Shown here: positions 16,400 through 23,223 of the stretch, piece after piece
Position numbering within the stretch: the first letter of the stretch is position 1
Layout of the letters: each line of letters begins with the position of its first letter
Assembly: GCA_003162555.1 (NCBI GenBank)
Contig: PMNQ01000107.1
Span: 3,189 to 33,679 of the forward strand
Origin: Gammaproteobacteria bacterium
Lineage (GTDB): Bacteria; Pseudomonadota; Gammaproteobacteria; Steroidobacterales; Steroidobacteraceae
DNA: 30,491 nucleotides
Direction of reading: 5' to 3'
Program-made: the position numbers and the translations under genes
Notes under the pieces: model-generated
What the model was told of the DNA's origin: nothing
Databases searched by the model: none
The model's input: only the letters and a program-made list of their open reading frames with translations

Positions 16400-17032
16400 A
16401 TGACCCGCATACTGATTGCCGATGACCACGCGGTGGTGCGCGCCGGATTGCGCCAATTTCTCGAAGCGGATCCAGCCATTGGTGAAATCGGCGAGGCCGC
16501 GAGCGGCAATGAGGTTCTCGAGAAGCTCCGGCTTGGCACGTGGCAGCTGCTGCTGCTCGACATCAACATGCCCGATCGCAGTGGGCTCGACATTTTGCGA
16601 CAGGTGCGCTCAACACATCCCGAGACGCGTGTCCTGATACTGAGCGGGTTCCCGGAGCGTCAATACGCGGTCAATGTCCTGCGGGCCGGTGCGAGCGGTT
16701 TCCTCTCCAAGGAAAGCGCGCCCGATGAACTCCTGAAAGCCGTCAAAATCGTGCTGAGCGGCCGTCGCTATGTCAGCGGCGCACTGGCTGAGCAGCTGGC
16801 ATCGGATCTGGACGGTGATGCGCAGCAGCCGTTGCATAGCAAGCTGTCGGAGCGCGAATTCCAGATCCTGTGCAAGCTCGCCGCCGGACGAGCCGTATCC
16901 GAGATCGCCGGCGAGCTGTTCATCAGCGTCAAGACCGTCAGCACCTATCGCACGCGTGTTCTGGAGAAGATGAATTTCAAGACCAACGCCGATCTGACCG
17001 CCTACGCGCTGCACAACGAGCTGATCCAGTGA
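16400..17032 (+). CDS. NarL/FixJ family response regulator
   Basis: This 210-residue protein has an N-terminal receiver domain and a C-terminal LuxR-type helix-turn-helix. Receiver residues are Asp8 and Asp9 (acid pocket), Asp54 (phosphoacceptor in LLLDINMPD), Ser82 and Lys104. The HTH spans about 147-205, with SEREFQILCKLAAGRAVSEIA, then SVKTVSTYRTRVLEKM. It is expected to bind DNA when phosphorylated by a HisKA_3 kinase. The ATG at 16400 is preceded by a GAGG-type site and fits the family start; an upstream in-frame ATG at 16292 lies within the palindrome and is unlikely. The stop TGA overlaps the GTG start of the next receiver gene. Confidence 0.93.
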   Translation: MTRILIADDHAVVRAGLRQFLEADPAIGEIGEAASGNEVLEKLRLGTWQLLLLDINMPDRSGLDILRQVRSTHPETRVLILSGFPERQYAVNVLRAGASGFLSKESAPDELLKAVKIVLSGRRYVSGALAEQLASDLDGDAQQPLHSKLSEREFQILCKLAAGRAVSEIAGELFISVKTVSTYRTRVLEKMNFKTNADLTAYALHNELIQ

Positions 17033-17436
17033 CCACTGGCTCGCTCAGGGTTCTGCTGGTCGAGGATTCGGCCGTTCTCGCGGACCGGCTGAGCGAATTG
17101 TTGAACCACGTTCCTGGCGTGACGCTGGTCGACAAGGTCGACACCGAAAGTGCCGCAGTTGGCGTCGTGCGTTCGCAGTCGATCGACGTCATGATTCTCG
17201 ATCTGCACTTGCGACAAGGCACGGGTCTCGGTGTGCTGCGCTCGCTGGCGGATGAACCACATGGCGCCGTGGCGATTGTGCTGACCAACTACGCATTGCC
17301 GCAGTACCGGCGTGCCGCGAGCGACCTGGGCGTACGCTATTTCCTGGACAAGGCGCGCGAATTCGAGCGCATTCCGGACGTTCTGCGTGAAATCGCCGAC
17401 GCCGCGTCCAGACACGATCAGGCGGACGCGACCTGA
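17029..17436 (+). CDS. Single-domain response regulator (receiver only)
   Basis: This 135-residue protein is a stand-alone receiver domain. It has Glu12/Asp13 (acid pocket), Asp58 in MILDLHLRQGTG (phosphoacceptor), Thr86 in IVLTNYALP and Lys108 in YFLDKAREFERI. There is no output domain. The GTG start overlaps the preceding response regulator stop (GTGA), implying coupled translation. Its role could be a phosphate sink, a competitor for the kinase or a protein-interaction output. The 3' end overlaps the convergent kinase gene by 19 bp. Confidence 0.9.
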   Translation: MTTGSLRVLLVEDSAVLADRLSELLNHVPGVTLVDKVDTESAAVGVVRSQSIDVMILDLHLRQGTGLGVLRSLADEPHGAVAIVLTNYALPQYRRAASDLGVRYFLDKAREFERIPDVLREIADAASRHDQADAT

Positions 17437-18791
17437 ATCCTGTCCAGGGGCAGGCGCACCTGCACCTCCGTGCCCTTCCCGTTGATGCCTGGCGACAGGA
17501 ACCAGGTTCCACCCAGCGCCTGCACGCGATGGCGCATGCCTAGCAGCCCGTGCGAGCCCACCGCCCGGCCGCGGACTCCGGCCAACCCGATGCCATCGTC
17601 GCGTATGGCCATGATCAGTTCCTGGTCGCTGACGACTACGCTGAGTTCAACAGCCGTGGCGCGGGCATGCTTGATGATGTTGGTCATCGCTTCCTGCGCA
17701 ATGCGGAAGATCGCAATCGAGGCGACACTGCTGATCGGCAATTCCTCCTCGGGCATGGAGTCCTCGCATTTCAGGCCCGCCCTCCCACAGGATTCCTGCA
17801 GCTGCCAGCGCAGTGCTGTGTAGAGACCCATGTTGTCGAGCAGAGTCGGGCGCAGTTGTTCGACGACCCGACGCTTCAGGTCTACCCCTGAATCCAGCGC
17901 CCCGAGCACGCGCTCCCAGCGGTTGCGGCTGTCGGCATCTTCGGCAGCCACTTTCCGGCGCAGCCAGGTCACATCCATCTTTGCTGCCACCAGCAACCCA
18001 CCCAGCTCATCGTGCAGTTCGCGGGCAAGCTCGCCCTTTTCCTGCTCCTGCACCTGCTGCAGATGGCTGGACAGAGCCGACAGATCCGTGGTGCGCTCGG
18101 CGACCAGGCCCTCCAGTTCATTCTTCTCGAGCAGCAATCGCTGCGCATCTGCCACTCGCCTGCTGATGTTGCGGCTGATCAGCACGCCGGCCAGCAGCAC
18201 CAGCAGGGCATCGAGCGTCAGACCGCCGACGGTAATGATGCGGGTCAACAGCAGGTCCCTGCGCTGCGCATCCACCAGTGTTGGAACAACATCGGCTTCG
18301 AGGGCGCGCAACTCCTCCACGGAATCGCGAATCTGCACCATGGTGCGGGTGCTGACGCGCGCGCGGATGAATTCCGCCGCTGCGTCCCGGCTCGTCGTCT
18401 GCTGCAACTTTATGGCGATAGCCAATTCGCTGAACCGGTCGGACATCAGCACATCGATTGTCGAAAGCTGCGCGAGGACCTGCGGATTCCCCTGCTGGTA
18501 GGCGCTGCGCAGGGCTACAAATATGGGTTCCCGCTGCACCAGCGCTTCCCGGTACGGCTGAAGAAATGCGTCCTCGCCGGTCAGCAGGTAATCCCGCTGA
18601 CTGTTCTCGGCGTCAACGAGCAATTGCATCAGGTTGGAGAGCAGCGTCTGACGCTGCAACAGCGACTGTACGCGCTGCGTGCTTTGCGCCAGCCGATGCT
18701 GTGCCGCATTGTGGATGGCGAAAGTGCCGCCCAGCAGGGCCAGTGCCAGAAGAATCGGCGCCAATACGTAGCGGCGGTTGAATCCCAGCAT
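17418..18791 (-). CDS. Sensor histidine kinase, CHASE3-HisKA_3-HATPase (NarX/UhpB type)
   Basis: This 457-residue inner-membrane kinase has a first membrane helix (about 8-28) and a periplasmic CHASE3 domain (about 35-180, with DAENSQRDYLLTGEDAFLQPY). A second helix (about 184-206) and a coiled linker follow. The HisKA_3 box is EKGELARELHDELGG, with the phosphoacceptor His260. The ATPase domain contains QEAMTNIIKHARA (N-box), RDDGIGL and GSHGLLGMRHRVQALGG. It is the natural partner of the two regulators, although encoded on the opposite strand. The ATG at 18791 has GGAAG eight bases upstream; a TTG one codon earlier is ignored. CHASE3 ligands are generally unknown. Confidence 0.93.
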   Translation of the reverse strand: MLGFNRRYVLAPILLALALLGGTFAIHNAAQHRLAQSTQRVQSLLQRQTLLSNLMQLLVDAENSQRDYLLTGEDAFLQPYREALVQREPIFVALRSAYQQGNPQVLAQLSTIDVLMSDRFSELAIAIKLQQTTSRDAAAEFIRARVSTRTMVQIRDSVEELRALEADVVPTLVDAQRRDLLLTRIITVGGLTLDALLVLLAGVLISRNISRRVADAQRLLLEKNELEGLVAERTTDLSALSSHLQQVQEQEKGELARELHDELGGLLVAAKMDVTWLRRKVAAEDADSRNRWERVLGALDSGVDLKRRVVEQLRPTLLDNMGLYTALRWQLQESCGRAGLKCEDSMPEEELPISSVASIAIFRIAQEAMTNIIKHARATAVELSVVVSDQELIMAIRDDGIGLAGVRGRAVGSHGLLGMRHRVQALGGTWFLSPGINGKGTEVQVRLPLDRIQVASA

Positions 18792-18858
18792 CAATCAGGC
18801 TTCCGCGCCGGCGATTGTTGATTCAGGCATATCTCGAAAGCCCCCGCCCGCCGTCTGA

Positions 18859-18895
18859 CCGGGACCGGAAGTGCGTTCAGCGCTTCCGGTCCCGG
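18859..18895 (-). terminator. Strong hairpin after the BON-protein gene
   Basis: CCGGGACCGGAAG (18859-18871) and CTTCCGGTCCCGG (18883-18895) form a perfect 13-bp stem with an 11-base loop, 36 bp after the BON-gene stop. On the minus strand no long U-tract follows, so termination may be partial or Rho-assisted. Confidence 0.55.
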
Positions 18896-18930
18896 CGTAC
18901 GGTCAACTCTACTATATGCCTGGCTTCATT

Positions 18931-19569
18931 CTAGCTGCCATTGGAGCTGAGGCGGGAAGTGTCCACGCTCTTTACGCCATCGACTTTCCCGGCGATATCC
19001 TTGACGTGATCAATGGCATCCGGGTTCGCCAGATTGCCACTCAACATGACCACACCGTGCTTCGTCGTGACGTTCACCTCAAAGCCCTTGCTGACACTGT
19101 CGGCGAGCAGTTCCGACTTCACCTTGGCCGTAATCACGCTATCGGTGACGACCCGCTCGGTAGACTTCGCCACCTGCTGCGCCGCCGGCGCGATAGTCAT
19201 GTTTGCCGACGGGATGCTGAGGTCAATGGCGTCAACACTCTTCACACCCTCAACGGCCGTTGCCAGCTCAATCGCTGCAGTCTTGGACTCGGCACTTCCC
19301 ACGGTTCCGGCGAGTGTCACCACTCCGTTGGTCGTGGTGACCTTGATCTGCGCTTCCTTCACCCGGGCATCGCCGAGATACTGCGCCTTGATCTTGCCGG
19401 TAATGGCGGTGTCGCTGAGCGCCGCTACAATGCCGTCACTGTGAGGCTGGGGCGCAGCCGCTTCGCCGGTTTCGGCGATCGCTACTCCGGTGAAACCCAT
19501 CCCGGCCGCAAGCGCTGCCGTGATCAGCGTGGTGCGAAACATCCACTTGGAATTTTCAAAAGCTTTCAT
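18931..19569 (-). CDS. Periplasmic protein with two BON domains (OsmY-like)
   Basis: This 212-residue protein has a signal peptide (MFRTTLITAALAAGMGFTGVAIAE, cleavage near residue 33) and two BON domains. The first (about 53-118) has SDTAITGKIKAQYLGDARVKEAQIKVTT, then GVVTLAGTVGSAESKTAAIELA; the second (about 140-208) repeats this plan with VTDSVITAKVKSELLADSV and GVVMLSGNLANPDAIDHV. BON proteins bind phospholipid or stabilise the envelope, and OsmY is induced by osmotic and stationary-phase stress. The ATG at 19569 has GGAGG seven bases upstream. It is monocistronic, with a hairpin terminator downstream and a structured leader upstream. Confidence 0.9.
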   Translation of the reverse strand: MKAFENSKWMFRTTLITAALAAGMGFTGVAIAETGEAAAPQPHSDGIVAALSDTAITGKIKAQYLGDARVKEAQIKVTTTNGVVTLAGTVGSAESKTAAIELATAVEGVKSVDAIDLSIPSANMTIAPAAQQVAKSTERVVTDSVITAKVKSELLADSVSKGFEVNVTTKHGVVMLSGNLANPDAIDHVKDIAGKVDGVKSVDTSRLSSNGS

Positions 19570-19606
19570 CGCGATCCTCCGATATGACCCATGTAAGGGC
19601 AAATGT

Positions 19607-19622
19607 GCAACGGACTTGTTGC
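19607..19622. promoter_or_regulatory. Inverted repeat in the leader region of the BON-protein gene
   Basis: GCAAC-N6-GTTGC is perfect and is flanked by GGGCA (19598-19602) and TGCCC (about 19624-19628), which can extend the stem with an internal loop. It lies 38 bp upstream of the start codon. It may be an operator or a 5' UTR hairpin. Confidence 0.3.
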
Positions 19623-19728
19623 GTGCCCAACCTTGACAGGCGAGTCATTGCGGCACCATTGGCCGATTGCGCATGTTGACGTCGGACGATTCTGACACCC
19701 GCTGTCATCATCGAACGCGGTCCGCCGG

Positions 19729-20331
19729 CTACAGCCGCAATGCCCTTACACCGCTCACGTGGGTGTTACCGCGTTCGTAAAAACGCACCAGCCGATCTAC
19801 ATCGCGTGTGATGCCGATGCGAACGCTCTTGCCGATCGCGCCAGTCTGTTGTGTGCTCGCGGCCAGCCAGAGCGAGCCGGCAGCGCACAGGTCTGATCCG
19901 TCCTGGCTGAGATCAACGCGCAATGCCCTGGTCAATCGACCCGGGCCTCTGCCGAGATCGGCCAGGCGTGTCGTGCCGCGAGGGCGGGCCATCATTTCGT
20001 CGATGCCTTCCAGTGGCTCGATGGCACGCAGCAGAACTCCGCCACCTACACCGGCCAGTTCGCTCGTCACATTCAGAAGGAACGATGTCCCGTGGCAGAG
20101 ATATACATAAGCGTGGCCTCGTTTCAGAAACAGCGACCGGTTGCGCTGCGTCTTTCCATTGAACGCATGTCCGGCTGCATCACCGACCGGATAGGCCTCC
20201 GTCTCGACAATGCGCCCGCTCAACCTGCCAGTGCCAGTGTCACGGACCACGACCTTGCCTATCAGATAGCGCGCCAACTCCACGGTATCCGCTGGAAGCT
20301 CCGCTCGATGAAGGCGCCTTAGTCGACTCAC
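19729..20331 (-). CDS. DNA-3-methyladenine glycosylase, AAG/MPG family
   Basis: This 200-residue protein is a full-length bacterial homologue of alkyladenine DNA glycosylase, which excises 3-methyladenine, hypoxanthine and related damaged bases. Visible motifs are LARYLIGKVVV, GRIVETEAYPVGDAAGHAF with Glu45 matching the catalytic Glu of human AAG, KTQRNRSLF, AYVYLCHG and the late DLGRGPGRLTRAL. The start is probably GTG at 20331, because AAGGGAG lies about ten bases upstream; a TTG at 20376 would put the start inside the vapB operator. It is divergent from vapB and may share the intergenic control region. Confidence 0.9.
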   Translation of the reverse strand: MSRLRRLHRAELPADTVELARYLIGKVVVRDTGTGRLSGRIVETEAYPVGDAAGHAFNGKTQRNRSLFLKRGHAYVYLCHGTSFLLNVTSELAGVGGGVLLRAIEPLEGIDEMMARPRGTTRLADLGRGPGRLTRALRVDLSQDGSDLCAAGSLWLAASTQQTGAIGKSVRIGITRDVDRLVRFYERGNTHVSGVRALRL

Positions 20332-20346
20332 TGCGTCACCACTCCC

Positions 20347-20383
20347 TTGCAGTTTCCAATGCAGTGTGTAATACAATACACAC
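20347..20383 (+). promoter_or_regulatory. vapB promoter and palindromic operator
   Basis: GTGTGTA-ATACAA-TACACAC (20364-20383) is a perfect inverted repeat with 7-bp arms, ending one base before the antitoxin ATG. Inside it lies TACAAT (20372-20377), a good -10 box; TTGCAG at 20347-20352 is a possible -35 with a 19-bp gap. The transcription start would fall at or within a base of the ATG, so the mRNA may be leaderless. Type II antitoxins usually repress their own promoter through such a dyad. Confidence 0.65.
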
Positions 20384-20384
20384 C

Positions 20385-20615
20385 ATGAGCAGACGCATCA
20401 ACGTGATGATCGATGACGATACCTGGGGCTTCCTGGGTCGCGTACCTGCGGGCGAGCGGAGCCGGACGATCAACGAGGCGCTACGGGCCTGGGTCGCGCG
20501 GCGCCGGCGTGCCGATGCTGTCCGCGAAATGAGCGCGCTGACCTATCAGTTGCCCAAAGTGAGCACGGCCGAAGTTGCCCTCTGGATTCGTGAAGAACGC
20601 GACCGGAGACGCTGA
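20385..20615 (+). CDS. vapB: VapB-type antitoxin, probable ribbon-helix-helix protein
   Basis: This 76-residue protein begins with a strand and helix pair typical of CopG/ribbon-helix-helix DNA-binding proteins (SRRINVMIDDDTWGFLGRVP, then GERSRTINEALRAWVARRR). Its C-terminus (YQLPKVSTAEVALWIREERD) would wrap around and inhibit the toxin. The start is the ATG directly after the palindrome, with no ribosome site, consistent with a leaderless transcript. The stop overlaps the toxin start by one base (TGATG), the usual antitoxin-first arrangement. Confidence 0.85.
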   Translation: MSRRINVMIDDDTWGFLGRVPAGERSRTINEALRAWVARRRRADAVREMSALTYQLPKVSTAEVALWIREERDRRR

Positions 20616-21073
20616 TGGCGTTGCCGATTGTCGTTCCTGACGCATCGGTGATATTGAAATGGGTATTGCCGTCGGAGGACGAAGCCGACGCCGCGCGCGC
20701 GTTGTTGCTTCGCACGGCTATCGCACAGGAACAGGTGCGAGCGCTGGTCCCGTCACTGTGGCTGTACGAAGTGGGCAACACGGTGTCGCGGCGCTTTCCT
20801 GCGCACGCATCGCAATGGCTGCCAGCCCTGATGAAATTTGGCCTCGAGGAAGCACGGCCGACGGAACGATGGCTGGCTAACACTCTGGATTTGATCGCGC
20901 GCTACGGCGGTACTTTCTACGACGCTGCGTACCACGCTGTCGCGCTCGTCAACGGCGGTGTGTTTGTCACCTCAGACCTGCAATACATCGCGAGGACCGG
21001 AAAAGACGTCGGCATCATGTTGCTTGCCCATTGGCAGCCTCCCGAGGCCCGCGCAAAGCGGCGCAGACGTTGA
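20615..21073 (+). CDS. vapC: VapC-type toxin, PIN-domain ribonuclease
   Basis: This 152-residue PIN-domain protein has the acidic metal-binding set: Asp9 (VVPDASVILKW), Glu52 (LWLYEVGN), Asp103 (TFYDAAYHAVAL) and Asp121 (FVTSDLQY). VapC toxins cleave tRNA or rRNA when freed from VapB. The C-terminus is unusually basic (ARAKRRRR), which may aid RNA contact. It is coupled to vapB by a one-base overlap and converges on the MmcQ gene with a 25-bp gap. All four acidic residues are present, so the toxin looks intact. Confidence 0.92.
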   Translation: MALPIVVPDASVILKWVLPSEDEADAARALLLRTAIAQEQVRALVPSLWLYEVGNTVSRRFPAHASQWLPALMKFGLEEARPTERWLANTLDLIARYGGTFYDAAYHAVALVNGGVFVTSDLQYIARTGKDVGIMLLAHWQPPEARAKRRRR

Positions 21074-21098
21074 AGGCCGCCCGGCTGTCGAGATCGCG

Positions 21099-21479
21099 CT
21101 AGATCTTCGTCCGCTTCGGCCGTACCACATTCTTGCGTGCATCCTGTTTCGCCTTCACCGCCGTTTCTTCCCTTACCAGTCTCTCCCAGGCCGAGCGCAC
21201 TGCCGATCTCACCTTTTCCTCGCTCGCCCCCTCCAATTTCACCAGCGTACTGCCCTGCTCACCCCAGGCCCCTTTGGCCGGCGCGAACACGGCTGGCATC
21301 TGCCGCACAAATTTGGATTGCTCGTCGCTTGAGAGCTTCACCATCCCGTAGCCCGCATCCGGGTAACCCAGCGTCGCGAAGATCTTGTTGCGCACACGAA
21401 AATCCGCGTGCCCCTGGTGCGAGGCCTCGACGACGCCCGGCAACTCAAGGGCCAGCGCCCTGAATGCCTCGGTGTTCAC
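21099..21479 (-). CDS. MmcQ/YjbR family protein
   Basis: This 126-residue protein matches the MmcQ/YjbR (CyaY-like fold) family. It shows FRALALELPGVVEASHQGHADFRV, then KIFATLGYPDAGYGMVKLSSDEQ, GAWGEQGSTLVKLEGASEEKVRSAVRSAWERLV and a basic tail (ARKNVVRPKRTKI). Family members are described as small DNA-binding-like proteins of unclear role. The GTG start overlaps the RES toxin stop (GTGA), so translation is coupled to the toxin-antitoxin genes. That placement is unusual for a family that is commonly found alone. Confidence 0.85.
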   Translation of the reverse strand: MNTEAFRALALELPGVVEASHQGHADFRVRNKIFATLGYPDAGYGMVKLSSDEQSKFVRQMPAVFAPAKGAWGEQGSTLVKLEGASEEKVRSAVRSAWERLVREETAVKAKQDARKNVVRPKRTKI

Positions 21480-21991
21480 GGGGCTGGCACCGGGCGGTGC
21501 AAGCGTGTGTCGAGTGCAAACGGCTCCTGCCTGACCAATGTATAGGTGCCTTCTGCGCGAGTGGGATCAAAGATCAGGTTCCAGCTGTGCGTCGACACCA
21601 CGCTTGGAATCACGACATAGAGATGCGTTGCGAGCAACGTATCGCCAAAGCCCTGCTGCCCGGCGCTCGGAAACCCCGGACGCAGCCAGTTCGCGTTCGG
21701 TACATTCCCGGGGTCGACGACATGCACGGCCTTCGGCTCCTCAATTCGTACACTCGTGAGCACGTGCGCTACGGTATCAAGCATTGCAAAGCCCGTGTGC
21801 ACGGCGCGCTCGAGAATGGTCGTGGCCGGATCAAGTGAGCAATACACGGCCCGCTGCCCGACACTGTTCCAGCGCCCGCCTTCGGCTCGCGCACCCTCGC
21901 CGCTGCTCCAGCTTGCGGCGTGCCGCGCCCCATCGAGCCGCCATGCGATCAGATCCGAACTGCGCGCTAGCGCCGCCGGGAGCCCGGTCAC
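21476..21991 (-). CDS. RES-domain toxin (NAD+-degrading type II toxin)
   Basis: This 171-residue protein has the RES-domain signature: Arg18 (AWRLDGARHA), EGGRWNSVGQRAVYCS (38-52, with Tyr50), Glu61 in ILERAVH, and VVSTHSWNLIFDP with Ser133 and Asn138. Known RES toxins (MbcT, ParT, Res) degrade or phosphorolyse NAD+ or ADP-ribosylate targets; which applies here cannot be read. The start is GTG, overlapping the antitoxin stop by 4 bp (GTGA), and the stop overlaps the MmcQ start in the same way. All core residues are present, so the toxin appears functional. Confidence 0.9.
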   Translation of the reverse strand: MTGLPAALARSSDLIAWRLDGARHAASWSSGEGARAEGGRWNSVGQRAVYCSLDPATTILERAVHTGFAMLDTVAHVLTSVRIEEPKAVHVVDPGNVPNANWLRPGFPSAGQQGFGDTLLATHLYVVIPSVVSTHSWNLIFDPTRAEGTYTLVRQEPFALDTRLHRPVPAP

Positions 21992-22473
21992 GTGTAGACG
22001 CCGAACTCAATGCGGCCGAGCAACCGCTCGACCATTTCCGCACCCACCGCTGTTGACAGCAATTCGAGCGGCCGACGCTGATCGAGTCCAATAGCCGGAC
22101 TATTCAACCATTCCTCGGCGGCCTCCTGATTCCCCAACACATCGGTGGCCTTGGCCAGCACCTCGGCAAACTTCCATGCCCGCCCGCTCTGCTCGGGGCT
22201 CAAGGGCTTCTGCGGCGTCTGATTGCGCCGCTGGACTGTCCGCATGCTCAGGCCCACGGCCTGGCGTACATCTGCGGGCGCGAGGACCTTGACGCGTGAG
22301 AGCAGGAAATTGAAAGCGCTGCTCGGAATGCCGCGTTCGAGCACCTCGTGAATGTCCAGACGCGTGCGGATTTTCCGTCGCAGGAGCGAGGCTCCACCCA
22401 ACAGGTCCGCCGCCTCCGCGCGCGGCAACTTCGATTCTGCACGTGGCCTTACCGCTACCGCACCGCTGCCCAT
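21988..22473 (-). CDS. Xre/MbcA/ParS-type antitoxin (DUF2384) of the RES toxin
   Basis: This 161-residue protein has an N-terminal Xre-like helical region (about 40-95, with IPSSAFNFLLSRVKVLAPADVRQAVGLSMRTVQRR). The C-terminal DUF2384 region is toxin-binding (about 100-160, with RAWKFAEVLAKATDVLGNQEAAEEWLNSPAIGLDQRRPLELL read in parts). The LDQRRPLELL motif is diagnostic for MbcA/ParS antitoxins. The ATG has GGAGG six bases upstream. It leads a three-gene operon with the RES toxin and the MmcQ-like protein, and probably represses the promoter at 22493-22540. Confidence 0.9.
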   Translation of the reverse strand: MGSGAVAVRPRAESKLPRAEAADLLGGASLLRRKIRTRLDIHEVLERGIPSSAFNFLLSRVKVLAPADVRQAVGLSMRTVQRRNQTPQKPLSPEQSGRAWKFAEVLAKATDVLGNQEAAEEWLNSPAIGLDQRRPLELLSTAVGAEMVERLLGRIEFGVYT

Positions 22474-22492
22474 CTGAACCTCCGGAACCTTT

Positions 22493-22540
22493 GCGTCATC
22501 TGTCGCGTATTAATATGCCATGTGACGCTATCATTCTCAA
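22493..22540 (-). promoter_or_regulatory. Promoter and dyad of the RES/Xre operon
   Basis: On the minus strand TTGAGA (22540-22535) and CATATT (22517-22512) are separated by 17 bp and lie about 40 bp upstream of the start codon. Perfect GCGTCA (22493-22498) and TGACGC (22523-22528) arms flank the region, with TATTAATA (22508-22515) near the centre. The stretch is AT-rich compared with its surroundings. Autorepression by the antitoxin is inferred. Confidence 0.5.
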
Positions 22541-22704
22541 CTAGGGCGATATAAATGCCTAATTAATGCCAATAACTGGCTTATTGATACATTAGAGATA
22601 CAGTCTCAAAGACCCCCGCTGACTTGCCGGATTTGCGAACCCCAGGACACACGAAAGGCGCTCGCCGCGGTAATGTCCAAGGGTTCCTCAGAGGCCTGCA
22701 TGCC

Positions 22705-23220
22705 ATGCGCTTCATACGCGGACTGGTTGACCGATTATTGCTGCTGGCCGCCGCCATTACGGGCGGCCTGGTACCCGGATTCATCTCGCAGTACCGGCAG
22801 CGACTCGGCGGCCGGCTCGACCAGGCGCTCGCTGATCTCGCGCCCTGGCGGCACCTTGCCGACCAGTACCACCATGGCCAGCTCGCCGAGCTCATCCAGT
22901 ATCACCTGGCGAGTCTTGATCCGACGTTCCACGCCGAGGGCGCGATTATCCAGTCACTGGTTCAATCAGTAGCGCGTCTGCAGATCGCCGTCGACGCGTT
23001 GCACACGTCCCTCTTCCACCAGATCGCGTACCTCAGCACGCACACCGATCCCGAACTCGCGCGTGCCACCTTCCGTGACTGGGTACCCACCTTCGCGCTA
23101 TCCGTTGAAGGAATCGTCTTCGCGCTTGCCTTCGCTCTGGCCCTCTGGTTGATATTTCACGCGCTCTGGCATCTGGTGGGACTGGCGATTCGGCGCTGGC
23201 GCGAGCGACGCAAACTCTAA
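22705..23220 (+). CDS. DUF2937 membrane protein
   Basis: This 171-residue protein fits DUF2937, a proteobacterial family of unknown function. It has a first membrane helix (about 4-25, FIRGLVDRLLLLAAAITGG), the motif GFISQYRQRLGGRLDQALADL, a His/Gln-rich soluble region, and a second helix near 135-165 (LSVEGIVFALAFALALWLIFHAL), ending in a basic tail. The ATG at 22705 matches the family start; the frame extends upstream without family-like sequence. It converges on the TPR gene with only 3 bp between stop codons. Confidence 0.75.
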   Translation: MRFIRGLVDRLLLLAAAITGGLVPGFISQYRQRLGGRLDQALADLAPWRHLADQYHHGQLAELIQYHLASLDPTFHAEGAIIQSLVQSVARLQIAVDALHTSLFHQIAYLSTHTDPELARATFRDWVPTFALSVEGIVFALAFALALWLIFHALWHLVGLAIRRWRERRKL

Positions 23221-23223
23221 GAG

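Noticed and set aside
20332..20376. TTG start giving a longer glycosylase
   Set aside because: It would place the start inside the vapB palindrome; the GTG at 20331 has AAGGGAG upstream and fits the family length.
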